A DNA stretch of 64,000 nucleotides, taken from NCBI GenBank assembly GCA_016699695.1, contig CP065006.1:1674001-1738000 (forward strand), given 5' to 3'. Position 1 is the stretch's first letter. Each line of letters opens with the position of its first letter. Origin of the DNA: Bacteroidota bacterium (GTDB lineage Bacteria > Bacteroidota > Bacteroidia > Bacteroidales > UBA10428). The notes below the pieces were generated by a model. The model did no database searches and had not been told where the DNA came from. It saw only the letters and a program-made list of their open reading frames with translations. Of this stretch, positions 26,220 to 35,860 are shown piece after piece. The translations under genes were made by a program, and so were the position numbers.

Positions 26220-27650
26220 ATGAACATCATTGTACCACAAATAGGATGGAAAAATGTTTGGCGCAACCAAACCCGCAGCCTGGTGGTAATTGTTGCCGTT
26301 ATGCTTGGTATTTTTGGCGGTACCATGGCTACAGGCATTATGCAGGGTTGGATTGCCCAGCGCATTCACGATGTCATCCACCTCGAAACATCACATGTTC
26401 AAATTCATCACCCTGAATTCCAGTTCAACGAAGAAATCATGTTGAAAATAAATAATTATCCATTGGTTGCATCTTTGCTCGATACTATGCCTCAGGTCGA
26501 AGGTTGGTCGCCCCGGGTAAAAATCTTTGTCATGGCTCAAAGCAATTGGGCTGCGACAGGTTTCATGCTAAAAGGAATTACACCCTCGCAAGAAAAAAAA
26601 GTAAGTGAGATTGATGAAAAAATGGTGGAAGGAAGCTTTCTCGAAGATGAATATAAGATTCCTTCCATTGTACTTGGAAGTAAAACTGCTCAAAATCTAA
26701 AGCTGCTCAATTATCAGGCTACTGCTGAAAAGATGCTTGCCCTCGACTCACTTGAAATACCAAAAGAGGTGACATCCAAAATAAAAGCCCTCAATACCAA
26801 AAGGTACAGGAATGAATATGACTTTCGACTGGAGTTACAGCGTATGCTTTCTAAAAAAGATTTTGAAGCTTATGGGAACATTCTTGTCGACCATTTCTCT
26901 TTTTACCGTATGGGTGTAAACATTGTGCTCACCATGCAAACCCTCGATGGAGAAATGATTACACCGGTTTTTAAAGTGCGTGGAATTTATAAAACCTCCA
27001 ATTCCAACTTCGATGGTACGAATGCCTTTGTAGACCGTGAGCAACTTTCTGCCTTACTACAGGTCGACGCCAATCATGTGAACGAAATTGCCATAATCGC
27101 AAGCAATGCGGAATCAGGAATTGAAGTAAGCGAAAAACTCGAGTCCTACCAAACAAGCAACCAGGTCATGTCTTGGAAAACAATCTCACCGGAAATTGCT
27201 ATGTACACTGAGTTTGCCAACCTGATAGGCTATATCTATGTCCTCATCATTTTGCTGGCGCTGGCTTTCGGAATTATAAATACCATGCTCATGTCGGTGC
27301 TCGAAAGGGTGAAGGAACTGGGTATGCTTATGGCCATTGGAATGAATAAAAAGCGTGTTTTTTACATGATTATGTTCGAATCGGTTTTTCTGACGCTCAC
27401 TGGTGCTTTGGCTGGTTTGGTTTTCAGTGGCACTATTTTGCATATCACCTCCAAAACAGGTATCAGCTTTGGCATGTGGGCCGAGGGCTTTGAGGCCATT
27501 GGATTTTCGGCTGTGGTTTACCCTATAATGACTGCAACCAACTACTTGATCATATTGATACTGGTGGTTTTCACAGGAATTATATCTTCTGTCTGGCCAG
27601 CACGAAAGGCACTAAAATTAAACCCTTCTGAGGCTCTTCGCACAGAATAA
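26220..27650 (+). CDS. ABC transporter permease, FtsX/LolCE-like (second of two)
   Basis: A 476-aa protein with the same topology: an N-terminal helix (about 20-42), a periplasmic domain, and three C-terminal helices with ERVKELGMLMAIGMNKKRV after the first of them. It is clearly homologous to, but diverged from, the preceding permease, so the two probably form a heterodimer as LolC/LolE do. The ATPase gene starts 20 bases downstream. Confidence 0.88.
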   Translation: MNIIVPQIGWKNVWRNQTRSLVVIVAVMLGIFGGTMATGIMQGWIAQRIHDVIHLETSHVQIHHPEFQFNEEIMLKINNYPLVASLLDTMPQVEGWSPRVKIFVMAQSNWAATGFMLKGITPSQEKKVSEIDEKMVEGSFLEDEYKIPSIVLGSKTAQNLKLLNYQATAEKMLALDSLEIPKEVTSKIKALNTKRYRNEYDFRLELQRMLSKKDFEAYGNILVDHFSFYRMGVNIVLTMQTLDGEMITPVFKVRGIYKTSNSNFDGTNAFVDREQLSALLQVDANHVNEIAIIASNAESGIEVSEKLESYQTSNQVMSWKTISPEIAMYTEFANLIGYIYVLIILLALAFGIINTMLMSVLERVKELGMLMAIGMNKKRVFYMIMFESVFLTLTGALAGLVFSGTILHITSKTGISFGMWAEGFEAIGFSAVVYPIMTATNYLIILILVVFTGIISSVWPARKALKLNPSEALRTE

Positions 27651-27670
27651 AGCAAATTATAAATAGAAGC

Positions 27671-28354
27671 ATGAAAGTAATAGAATTGAAAAAAGTCGAT
27701 AAGACATACAACAACACGGCAGTGAGTGTGCATGCAGTAAGAGGAATCGACCTTGAATTCGAAGAAGGAGAATTCGCAGCCATCGTAGGTCCCTCCGGTT
27801 CGGGCAAAACAACCTTGCTCAACCTCATGGGTGGTTTGGATAAACCTACCTCTGGCGACATTTACATCGGCGGTACGCAAATCAATGCCTTACATGGTTC
27901 TGCTCTTATCGACTTTCGACTGTATAATATTGGTTTTGTGTTCCAGTCGTACAACCTCATACCAGTGCTCACTGCAAGAGAAAATGTGGAATTTATTATG
28001 CAACTTCAGGGATTTGAGGCCAACAAGCGACTCGCGCGAACCAAAGCTTTGCTCGAAGAAGTTGGTTTGGGAGATAGAATGAATAGCCGTCCGGCTCAGT
28101 TATCGGGTGGACAGCAGCAGAGAGTGGCGGTAGCCAGAGCCCTGGCATCGAAACCAAAATTTATTCTGGCCGATGAACCTACAGCCAACCTCGATTCGAA
28201 ATCGACCGAAACGCTGCTCGATATCATGGAAAAACTGAATCACGATGAAAAAATTACTTTTATCTTCTCCACCCACGATCAGCGGGTTGTGAAGAAAGCA
28301 CGACGCGTAGTTACCATCGAAGATGGCAAGGTGCTTTATGATGAACGAAAATAA
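27671..28354 (+). CDS. ABC transporter ATP-binding protein, LolD/MacB type
   Basis: A 227-aa protein with the full set of nucleotide-binding motifs: Walker A GPSGSGKTT (about 39-47), Q-loop FVFQSYNLIPVLTA, signature LSGGQQQR, Walker B FILADEPTANLD, and the H-loop STHD. The LIPVLTA-type Q-loop and length are typical of LolD/MacB/FtsE ATPases. It powers the two FtsX-type permeases encoded just upstream. Confidence 0.93.
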   Translation: MKVIELKKVDKTYNNTAVSVHAVRGIDLEFEEGEFAAIVGPSGSGKTTLLNLMGGLDKPTSGDIYIGGTQINALHGSALIDFRLYNIGFVFQSYNLIPVLTARENVEFIMQLQGFEANKRLARTKALLEEVGLGDRMNSRPAQLSGGQQQRVAVARALASKPKFILADEPTANLDSKSTETLLDIMEKLNHDEKITFIFSTHDQRVVKKARRVVTIEDGKVLYDERK

Positions 28355-28402
28355 ACCTGTCATTTTATCTACTTCAAAAGCTATTATTTATCCCGATGCT
28401 CC

Positions 28403-29674
28403 ATGTCACCATTTCAGCTGTCAGAAAGTAATATCAATAGAAAACCAAAATATCGCCAACCCGGGCCAATCCTATTTTTATTTTTTATCTGTTGGTTCCT
28501 TCTCCACCCGGTCAAAGCCCAGGAAGTTGGTCCGTGGAGTTTAAACGGATACAATAGCCTTATGCCTCAAATGATGTGGTCTTCGATGCATTTCGATACC
28601 TTATCGGACTTCGAAAGGGCACATCAATACCTGCTACACAACCGGCTCAATATATACTGGACACCAAAAGGAAAAGTAACTGGAAGCTTGCAGTTTCGCA
28701 ACCAAGTAATGATTGGCGATTTTACCAGTGGAGTTGAGAATGGTTTTCAGACCGACAACTATTATCTTCCTTTAAGCTTTTATCAGAATTTTGGTTCCGA
28801 AGGCCTTATCAGCCTGACAGCCGACCGGGCATGGCTCCAATACAGTCATAAACAAACTGAAATTACTCTTGGAAGGCAGCGAATCAACTGGGGACAGACC
28901 TTTGTATGGAACCCAAACGATATTTTCAATACCTATAATTTTTTCGACTTCGATTATGCCGAGCGGCCCGGAGCTGATGCCTTGAGGGTGGTTTATTATA
29001 CCGGGCAAACTTCGGTAGCCGAAATCGCTGCCAAACTCGACAGTGGGGCCCATGTCACCTCCGCTGCACTCTTCAGATTCAATTATCGCGGAAAAGATAT
29101 TCAATTGATGAGTGGATATTACAGTCAGCCGGCATTGGTTAACCCTGGCAATGCTACCGACGCCGATTGGGTTACCGGTCTGGGCGCAACGGGAGATTAT
29201 CGGGGCATGAGCATTCGAACGGAAATGTCGTATTTTCATCCATTGGAAAGTTCAAGCAATAAAGAAAAGCTTTTTCTGTTTAGTACCGGCTTGGATGCCA
29301 CTTTTAAAAATGAAATTTTTGCCAGTGCTGAATTCTTTTATGCCAGCAGGATAGTTAATACCACAACTGCCAATTTAAATAACCTTTACAATGCCCCGCT
29401 GACGGTGAAAAACCTTGCCTGGGCAAAATATAACCTGCTGGTTCAGGGCAGCTATCCGGTTACACCTTTACTAATCACCTCGCTCTCCTGCATGCTCTTT
29501 ACCGACGCAACAATTACCGGCTATTTTGTTGGCCCCTCCATTGACTTTTCAATACTCAATAACCTGGACCTCGCGCTCTATTTTCAATTTTTTCGTACCC
29601 GCCAGGCCATCAACCCTTCAGACTTGCAAACCATTACACGCTTCGTTTTTCTGAGAATTAAATGGAGTTTTTAG
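28403..29674 (+). CDS. outer-membrane beta-barrel protein of exporter operon
   Basis: A 423-aa protein with an N-terminal extension and signal segment (about residues 24-40, ending VKAQ). The rest alternates aromatic and polar residues in many beta strands and ends WSF, a classic outer-membrane barrel C-terminus; 'LGRQRINWGQTFVWNPNDIFN' resembles a motif of DUF1302-type barrels. It follows the ATPase by 48 bases and closes the operon, which suggests an outer-membrane receiver or partner of the LolA-like/ABC system. That function is inferred from position. Confidence 0.75.
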   Translation: MSPFQLSESNINRKPKYRQPGPILFLFFICWFLLHPVKAQEVGPWSLNGYNSLMPQMMWSSMHFDTLSDFERAHQYLLHNRLNIYWTPKGKVTGSLQFRNQVMIGDFTSGVENGFQTDNYYLPLSFYQNFGSEGLISLTADRAWLQYSHKQTEITLGRQRINWGQTFVWNPNDIFNTYNFFDFDYAERPGADALRVVYYTGQTSVAEIAAKLDSGAHVTSAALFRFNYRGKDIQLMSGYYSQPALVNPGNATDADWVTGLGATGDYRGMSIRTEMSYFHPLESSSNKEKLFLFSTGLDATFKNEIFASAEFFYASRIVNTTTANLNNLYNAPLTVKNLAWAKYNLLVQGSYPVTPLLITSLSCMLFTDATITGYFVGPSIDFSILNNLDLALYFQFFRTRQAINPSDLQTITRFVFLRIKWSF

Positions 29675-29815
29675 TTCAGTTGGCATGGATAAAAAGGGTT
29701 TCTTTAAAATAACCAATGTTTAATAACTTTATTCCAAACCAATGAACTTGGTTCTACATTTCTGCTATTTTCGCAAAAATATTTTAACAATAGTCTAACT
29801 TAAAACAATTACATT

Positions 29816-30295
29816 ATGAAAATGACAACAAAAATCGCTGCCCTGTTATTCGTGGCTGTAGCTCTTTTCAGCAGCTGTGAAGAAGAAATTACTACTTCAA
29901 AGCTTGTAGTAGACGAAAGTCAAACTGCCACCATAAAACTTTATGTGAAGGCCGAAATGAATAACATAATTGGTTTGGATAATATTCCAAACAATACTGT
30001 TTTCAATATATCAGTTCCCCTAAACGAACTAAACGGATATTTTTATGGCGATGGCCGCTGGACCACTTCAGTACAATCGAATAATGGTGTTATCGAATTC
30101 GATGTGCCTGCGAATGCAGATGGAGTAACTGTATATGTGGATATGGTTGGTTTTGAATCGGATTATACAGATGGTGGGGTAGTTACTGAAAAGAGATTCT
30201 ATGAATACAATGGCGTTTTCTATGGAATTATCACTGGAAGCAACAATGTAGATGTAATTTATCCTAACTATAACGTACTTAACATACTTAATTAA
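29816..30295 (+). CDS. small lipoprotein, unknown function
   Basis: A 159-aa protein with a lipobox VALFSSC ending near residue 21, so lipid-anchored. The mature part is beta-rich and acidic with a repeated YxxGxxxG-like pattern. I do not recognise the family. The barrel protein gene follows 132 bases downstream on the same strand. Confidence 0.75.
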   Translation: MKMTTKIAALLFVAVALFSSCEEEITTSKLVVDESQTATIKLYVKAEMNNIIGLDNIPNNTVFNISVPLNELNGYFYGDGRWTTSVQSNNGVIEFDVPANADGVTVYVDMVGFESDYTDGGVVTEKRFYEYNGVFYGIITGSNNVDVIYPNYNVLNILN

Positions 30296-30427
30296 TCAGC
30301 AGATAAGTTTTACTGGAACAATTGAAAAATTGCACCCAGTTGCTTACAGCCAGATAATTTAATAACCATAAGACAAAATCAAGGCAGGTTTTACTAGCTG
30401 TCTCAGGTTGTCGAAAAAAACATATAC

Positions 30428-31297
30428 ATGATGAAAAAAATAAGTTCCATATTCTTTCTGCTGGGCATTAGCCTGTTTGTGCTTGCCCAGGAAGAAACTC
30501 CTGCTGAAGAAGCACCACAACCAAAAAAAGAAGCAAGCAGCTTTTTACCTGCTGAAGGAGACTTTGCCATAGGAGTAGATGCAATGCCCTACCTCGAATT
30601 TCTGGGCAACATGTTCAGCGGACACGATCAACGCAATACTCTTAACGTAGGTCAATCCACCATTTATGGTAAATACTACCTGAATCCGGATGCTGCCTTA
30701 CGTGCTGAACTCTTTATAAACAAAAACACCTATAACGATGTAAATTATGTGCAGAACGATGCACTTTTTAACTCCGACCCTACTGCACAGGTCGAAGACT
30801 TGCGCCTCACAAAATACAATAGCATTGGTTTTGGTGCCGGGTATCAAAAATACCGTGGCTATGGCAAATTAAGAGGTACTTATGGTGTATTGGCTTCTTA
30901 TTACCTCAATAAGTACACTACCGAATACACCTGGGGCAACCAGATGTCTGCCTCGAATACAAACCCCACTTCTACCAATTGGTATGGTGCCGGTAGTAAT
31001 CCTGCTGAACGCAACCTAACTGAAGCAACTTATGGAAACACAACTTTAGGCCTTGGCTTAATAAGTGGTATTGAATACTTTATACTTCCAAAAATTTGCC
31101 TGGGTGGTGAATTTGGTATTTATTACAACTACACCTGGAACGGACAAGAAAGTTATACCTACGAAGTGGTTCAGCAAGGTGTTGTGCAGGAATACGATCA
31201 AGCAGTAGATCCAAAAGAATCTTCTTCATCACTGAACACCAGAGTTTATAATGCGGCCAATACCGGTGGCAGAATCTATCTCCTTTTCCATTTTTAA
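30428..31297 (+). CDS. outer-membrane beta-barrel protein
   Basis: A 289-aa protein with a signal peptide (about 1-20, ending VLAQ), then an acidic/Pro-rich linker (EETPAEEAPQPKKE) and alternating strands such as GVDAMPYLEFLGNMFSG, IYGKYYLNPDAALRAELFINKN, and a C-terminal LLFHF. It fits an eight-strand-like OmpX/OmpA-barrel type protein; no ligand is predictable. A strong terminator follows 22 bases after the stop. Confidence 0.8.
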   Translation: MMKKISSIFFLLGISLFVLAQEETPAEEAPQPKKEASSFLPAEGDFAIGVDAMPYLEFLGNMFSGHDQRNTLNVGQSTIYGKYYLNPDAALRAELFINKNTYNDVNYVQNDALFNSDPTAQVEDLRLTKYNSIGFGAGYQKYRGYGKLRGTYGVLASYYLNKYTTEYTWGNQMSASNTNPTSTNWYGAGSNPAERNLTEATYGNTTLGLGLISGIEYFILPKICLGGEFGIYYNYTWNGQESYTYEVVQQGVVQEYDQAVDPKESSSSLNTRVYNAANTGGRIYLLFHF

Positions 31298-31318
31298 GAA
31301 ATTTCTATCAACCATAAT

Positions 31319-31351
31319 AACCCGGTGCATGAATAATGCCCGGGTTTTTTT
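31319..31351 (+). terminator. intrinsic terminator
   Basis: AACCCGG-GCAT (31319-31330, one bulged T) pairs with ATGC-CCGGGTT (31336-31346) around a 5-base loop, followed by T's. It ends the outer-membrane barrel gene. Confidence 0.85.
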
Positions 31352-31601
31352 ATGCCCAAAACATCAGCCTTTCCTAAGAAATTGCTTGCAGTTCAGTCCA
31401 TAAACCCTCTTCGAATCAGAAAATATAAACCTTGGTGCTATTTAAAATGATGCTAAATAAGTAAAATCTTTCACTGTATAAAATTGATAATGTGTTTTTT
31501 ACAAAATACTCATCGCTGAGGAGTTTCCAGAAATTAAAGTGCCTCAACAAAGGACTATCAACAAAGAGACGGTGTTGATAAGGCCATGTCGGCAATTTTT
31601 T

Positions 31602-31609
31602 TAAATTTG
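31602..31609 (+). promoter_or_regulatory. -7 promoter element TAAATTTG
   Basis: Matches TAnnTTTG and lies 67 bases before the pyrophosphatase start. A TTG at 31575-31577 gives a 24-base spacer, slightly longer than usual. Confidence 0.4.
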
Positions 31610-31675
31610 TTTTCGACAAAAAATCCACCTGAAAGGAATTGAAAAATCAATATTAACAAAAACCCCTTACTAATT

Positions 31676-34012
31676 ATGGAAAATATCTCTGTGGTCATTC
31701 CATTGCTATCAGCCGCCGGGGCGATTCTGGCACTGATATTTGCAATGTTTTTCTTCAAAAATATGATGAAAAACTCCGAGGGTACTCCCCGGATGATTGA
31801 AATTGCGCAACACGTGCGCGAAGGTGCCATGGCATATCTTAGCCGGCAATACAAGGTAGTAGGCATGGTGTTTATTGTACTCGTTCTGTTACTTACTGTG
31901 CTTGCCTACATGGGCGTGCAAAACCCTTTTGTACCAGTAGCCTTTTTAACAGGTGGTTTTTTCTCCGGACTTTGCGGTTTTTTGGGTATGAAAACTGCCA
32001 CCAATGCTTCGGCCCGTACGGCGCATGGTGCTTCGCAGTCGCTCAATAAAGGCCTACAGATTGCCTTCCGCTCAGGTGCCGTGATGGGGCTTGTGGTTGT
32101 TGGATTTGCCTTACTTGATATTGCCCTCTGGTTCCTGATGCTCGACAGAGTTATTTTTACACCGGAAAACATGGCCAATGGCCTTGAATTTCTGGGTCTT
32201 CATTTTGTACATGCCGGTACTACCGATACTCAAAAATACATTGAGATAACAGCTACCATGCTTACATTTGGTATGGGTGCCTCCACTCAAGCCCTATTTG
32301 CACGCGTAGGCGGCGGTATATACACTAAAGCTGCCGATGTGGGTGCCGACCTGGTTGGTAAAGTGGAAGCAGGAATTCCGGAAGATGATCCGCGCAACCC
32401 TGCCACCATTGCCGATAACGTGGGCGATAATGTGGGCGATGTAGCTGGTATGGGTGCCGACCTGTACGAGTCATATGCTGGTTCCATTCTTGCTACCTCC
32501 GCCCTTGGTGCTGCGCTGATTGGCTCCAAAGAAATCAGTCAGATACAGGCTGTCACTGCCCCTATGCTGGTATCAGCCATTGGAGTTATACTATCCATTG
32601 TGGGCATTTTTATGGTACGCACCAAAGAATCTGCTTCACAGAAAAACCTTCTTAGAGCTTTGTTCATTGGCACTTTTGGTAGTTCAGTACTCATATTACT
32701 TGCTGTAGCTGGTCTGGCCGCTGCAGGTTGGATTACCTGGGGTGTATTTGGTTCTGTGGTTTCCGGTTTGCTTGCCGGTGTAATTATTGGCCAGGGCACC
32801 GAGTATTTTACTTCCGATGAGTATAAACCCACGCAAGGTATTGCAAACCAGGCTAACCAAGGTCCTGCCACCACCATCATCGATGGTATCGCGGTGGGTA
32901 TGTATTCAACCTGGATACCTGTAGTGACTATTGTGGCTGGTATTCTTGCAGCTTATGGATTCGCTGGCGGTTTTGAAAATTTCTCCGAAGGAGTGTATGG
33001 TATTGGCTTTGCTGCTGTGGGTATGCTCTCCACTTTGGGAATTACCCTTGCTACGGATGCCTTTGGACCCATTGCCGACAACGCAGGTGGAAATGCCGAA
33101 ATGAGCGAATTACCCAAAGAAGTGCGTGAGCGTACTGATGCCCTCGATATGCTTGGTAACACCACTGCTGCAACCGGAAAAGGCTTTGCAATTGGTTCGG
33201 CTGCGCTTACTGCAATGGCCCTCTTGGCTGCTTATATGGAAGAAATTCGCCTGTGGCTGGGTAAAATGGCCTCCAGTACAGGTGGCTGGGTTATCAAAGG
33301 AGATGTAGTTTTCTTCCGCGAGATACAACCAGCTGCAGAAGCTGTACAACAAAAAATGAATCTTGCAGCAGAAAGAGTAGCTGATCTGGAATTCGTTCAG
33401 CTCTCCACTGCTACCATCAACGATTTTGTGCAGGCCTATGACCTGACTATTTTTAACCCCATGCTACTGGGCGGATTGTTTATTGGCTCCATGATGTCGT
33501 TTGTATTTTGCGCTATGACCATGAAAGCTGTGGGACGCGCAGCTGGTGCAATGGTGGAGGAAGTAAGACGCCAATTCCGCGAAATACCTGGTATTATGGA
33601 AGGTACAGGCAAGCCTGAATATGCTAAATGTGTGGCTATTTCTACCAAGGGAGCTCAACGCGAAATGCTTGTTCCCTCACTTTTGGCCATCGCTGTGCCT
33701 GTTACCGTTGGCCTTGTTCTGGGTGTTTCGGGTGTGGTAGGCCTTCTGGCAGGTGGTTTAACCACTGGGTTTACGCTAGCTAGTATGCTCAATAACTCGG
33801 GAGGAGCCTGGGATAACGCCAAAAAATACATCGAAAAAGGAAACTTTGGCGGCAAGGGCAGCGAAGCTCACAAAGCCGGTGTGGTAGGCGATACGGTAGG
33901 AGATCCTTTTAAAGATACTTCAGGCCCATCACTTAACATACTTATCAAGCTAATGACCATGGTGGCGGTGGTAATGTCCGGACTCACAGTGGCATTCAGC
34001 TTCTTTGGATAA
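31676..34012 (+). CDS. hppA: membrane-bound pyrophosphatase (ion pump)
   Basis: A 778-aa polytopic protein, about 16 membrane helices. The pyrophosphate-binding signature is clear: VGADLVGKVEAGIPEDDPRN, then DNVGDNVGDVAGMGADLYESY, and near the end GDTVGDPFKDTSGPS. In the stretch GNTTAATGKG the residue that is Lys in the K+-independent subclass is Ala, so it should be K+-dependent. It splits PPi while pumping Na+ (or H+) out of the cytoplasm; Na+ is likely from the relatives but cannot be proven by eye. It is transcribed alone, bounded by a promoter and a strong terminator. Confidence 0.95.
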   Translation: MENISVVIPLLSAAGAILALIFAMFFFKNMMKNSEGTPRMIEIAQHVREGAMAYLSRQYKVVGMVFIVLVLLLTVLAYMGVQNPFVPVAFLTGGFFSGLCGFLGMKTATNASARTAHGASQSLNKGLQIAFRSGAVMGLVVVGFALLDIALWFLMLDRVIFTPENMANGLEFLGLHFVHAGTTDTQKYIEITATMLTFGMGASTQALFARVGGGIYTKAADVGADLVGKVEAGIPEDDPRNPATIADNVGDNVGDVAGMGADLYESYAGSILATSALGAALIGSKEISQIQAVTAPMLVSAIGVILSIVGIFMVRTKESASQKNLLRALFIGTFGSSVLILLAVAGLAAAGWITWGVFGSVVSGLLAGVIIGQGTEYFTSDEYKPTQGIANQANQGPATTIIDGIAVGMYSTWIPVVTIVAGILAAYGFAGGFENFSEGVYGIGFAAVGMLSTLGITLATDAFGPIADNAGGNAEMSELPKEVRERTDALDMLGNTTAATGKGFAIGSAALTAMALLAAYMEEIRLWLGKMASSTGGWVIKGDVVFFREIQPAAEAVQQKMNLAAERVADLEFVQLSTATINDFVQAYDLTIFNPMLLGGLFIGSMMSFVFCAMTMKAVGRAAGAMVEEVRRQFREIPGIMEGTGKPEYAKCVAISTKGAQREMLVPSLLAIAVPVTVGLVLGVSGVVGLLAGGLTTGFTLASMLNNSGGAWDNAKKYIEKGNFGGKGSEAHKAGVVGDTVGDPFKDTSGPSLNILIKLMTMVAVVMSGLTVAFSFFG

Positions 34013-34039
34013 ACCTAAATCAATTTATATATCGTGAAA

Positions 34040-34071
34040 AAGCCCGGTTCAGAAATGACCGGGCTTTTTTT
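34040..34071 (+). terminator. intrinsic terminator of pyrophosphatase gene
   Basis: A 9-bp GC-rich stem AAGCCCGGT/ACCGGGCTT (34040-34048 with 34058-34066) is followed by a run of T. Confidence 0.9.
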
Positions 34072-34217
34072 AATATGAAAAGAAGGAAAAGTGGGTTTGG
34101 AATGTATTTTTATTTGCTATAGAAAGCTAATGAAGAAACGTTGCATATTCTGAACTGGCATAATTGTCATTAATACAAGAACTTATGCCATCAACTCTTA
34201 TTAACGCTAAACTCTGG

Positions 34218-34361
34218 TTATACAATATCAGCATAGATCAGGTTTTTCTCGGTATAATAAACCGATAGTTCTTGAGTTAAACCGCTGGAATACAATCTTT
34301 CAGAGAATTCGTAATCGTTAACCAGTTCATCTTCGCGCAATAGTATGCTAAAATCTGCCAT
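34218..34361 (-). CDS. small acidic protein, 47 aa, unknown function
   Basis: ATG 34361 to TAA at 34218. The sequence starts MADFSILLREDELVND and ends KNLIYADIV; it is acidic with regularly spaced hydrophobics and could form two short helices or a helix-strand. A Bacteroidota -7 element (TAGATTTG) ends 23 bases upstream, giving a leader of roughly 15 bases. No family is recognised. It is too short for most gene callers. Confidence 0.5.
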   Translation of the reverse strand: MADFSILLREDELVNDYEFSERLYSSGLTQELSVYYTEKNLIYADIV

Positions 34362-34384
34362 AACGTATGTGATTAGGTACATGG

Positions 34385-34392
34385 CAAATCTA
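34385..34392 (-). promoter_or_regulatory. -7 promoter element TAGATTTG
   Basis: Minus-strand match to TAnnTTTG just upstream of the 47-aa gene. A -33 TTTG is not evident. Confidence 0.4.
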
Positions 34393-34564
34393 AGCAACTG
34401 GTATTAAGTAGGTATTAAAAGTAGATTAAGATTAAAAGAAGGAATAAATTCCTATTCACACAATTCTGTAATGATAAATCGGTATCAACTTAATTATGTG
34501 CTGTTTATAACAGAAATGACGGGTAAGTAGGGGAATTGGAACTGTAAATGCTTTGAACGAAATA

Positions 34565-34786
34565 TCAGGCGTATTTCGTAAAATCCATGATAAAATTTTC
34601 GCGCTGAAAGATGTGAACTGGCTTAAAAACTCCACTTTTCACAACTTTTTGTCCATTGGTCAAACGAATTTCGAAATTACCGCAAAAACTTTTGGCATCG
34701 AGAAAGCCATTTACCACAATGCCTTTCTTGATATCCTTGTAACTGATAAACTTTTTCGATTCCACAATCATGCTGGTCTTAAACAC
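34565..34786 (-). CDS. small hypothetical protein, 73 aa
   Basis: GTG start at 34786, or ATG at 34771 giving 68 aa. The sequence is coherent (alternating strands such as KKGIVVNGFLDAK and NFEIRLTNGQKVVKSGVFKP) and looks like a small beta-rich domain. The opposite strand is also open over this stretch (34553-34792), but its sequence looks less protein-like. No family is recognised and no good promoter was found. Confidence 0.5.
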   Translation of the reverse strand: MFKTSMIVESKKFISYKDIKKGIVVNGFLDAKSFCGNFEIRLTNGQKVVKSGVFKPVHIFQRENFIMDFTKYA

Positions 34787-35002
34787 TTATAAATGAATAT
34801 TTAAACTTCGTTTAGCTCTTACACAACACATTACCGATTAATATCGAAAATGCATCAACACATAGCATCGTGCAAATAACTTCACCTTTTGCTTCGTTGA
34901 ATCAGTAAAAAAATGGGTTTGTAGGTGTGGGGTAAGGCGCCCCAAATATACAACAGCTTTCTGAAATTTCTGTTCAAAGTGTTTAAAAACAAATACAAAT
35001 AC

Positions 35003-35689
35003 TTATTTCGACCAACTTTCGAGAATCGAATAGGCTATCAGATCGCCTTTTTGATAAGTCTCAGACCTTACAACGCCTATTCCTTCGGCATACCACGAAA
35101 CTGTATTGACAGTAAATCGGATGATGCTTTCAGTCTGCACATCTTCCTTAATTTTGATGCATTCGAAACTACCAGCAGGCGTGGTAATGGTTTCGGTAGC
35201 TTCTACCAAACGGTTAAATACTTTTATTTTGAAGGAGAGTGCCATGGGTGTAGGATCGGCTGTAGTAAAATTGATGAATCCCTCTTTTAGCTGATCGCCG
35301 GGTTTCAGGTTGGATGGAATTTCAAGGTCTTCCATGCTTACTTTCATCGATGCTTCGTTATAGGTAGAAGACTGCTCGGGAGGCATCATGGAATTCATAT
35401 CGATATAAAAATTGTCGTTTTCGCAGCGAAATGTTAATTCGCTTATCGCCTGATCTTTCCCTTTATCATCGGTCACAATTTGTTTCAGCTGATAAGTGGT
35501 TCCATTATCGGTTTTCTGAACCTTTGTTACCTCCTGGCTCACTTTTCCGGTAAGCTTGTCTTTTTTATTGTAATTGGCTCTTACAATTTTTGCGCCTTCG
35601 GTGTATGGTATAAATACTTTGCAATCCTGCGCTGACAAAGTAAAAACTGAAGATAGAAGCACTGCCAGGGTAAAAAAATATTTTTTCAT
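35003..35689 (-). CDS. TapB/DUF3108-like secreted protein
   Basis: A 228-aa protein with a signal peptide (MKKYFFTLAVLLSSVFTLSAQ). The mature chain has the beta-rich pattern of TapB-like/DUF3108-like proteins: CKVFIPYTEGAKIVRANYNKKDKLTGKVSQEV, ATETITTPAGSFECIKIKED, and WYAEGIGVVRSETYQKGDLIAYSILESW. It belongs to the same broad family class as the DUF3108 protein at 21272-22075 but is only distantly similar. Role unknown; probably periplasmic or at the outer membrane. Confidence 0.75.
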   Translation of the reverse strand: MKKYFFTLAVLLSSVFTLSAQDCKVFIPYTEGAKIVRANYNKKDKLTGKVSQEVTKVQKTDNGTTYQLKQIVTDDKGKDQAISELTFRCENDNFYIDMNSMMPPEQSSTYNEASMKVSMEDLEIPSNLKPGDQLKEGFINFTTADPTPMALSFKIKVFNRLVEATETITTPAGSFECIKIKEDVQTESIIRFTVNTVSWYAEGIGVVRSETYQKGDLIAYSILESWSK

Positions 35690-35860
35690 TTGGTTTGAAT
35701 TAGTATTTTGAATGTATGAAATTAGGGAATGTTTTCGTAATTGTCAAAACAAGTTGCCTTCGTCTAAAATCCAATAATGGTTGCAGGGAAAAGCCAGCTG
35801 GTTTTATAACTTTAGCCTGAAAAGCTGATTAACCCTTGCAATAAATACAGTATCCAATTT

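Larger units (their letters stand above)
31298..31675. other. intergenic region: terminator, then pyrophosphatase promoter
   Basis: It holds the terminator at 31319-31351 and the -7 element at 31602-31609. A minus-strand open frame (31416-31628) lacks signs of a real gene. I see nothing else. Confidence 0.45.

Noticed and set aside
31416..31628. Minus-strand frame of 70 codons upstream of the pyrophosphatase
   Set aside because: It has no promoter and no protein-like pattern, and it overlaps the promoter region of the pyrophosphatase.
34553..34792. Plus-strand frame over the 73-aa gene
   Set aside because: The opposite strand gives a more regular, protein-like sequence.
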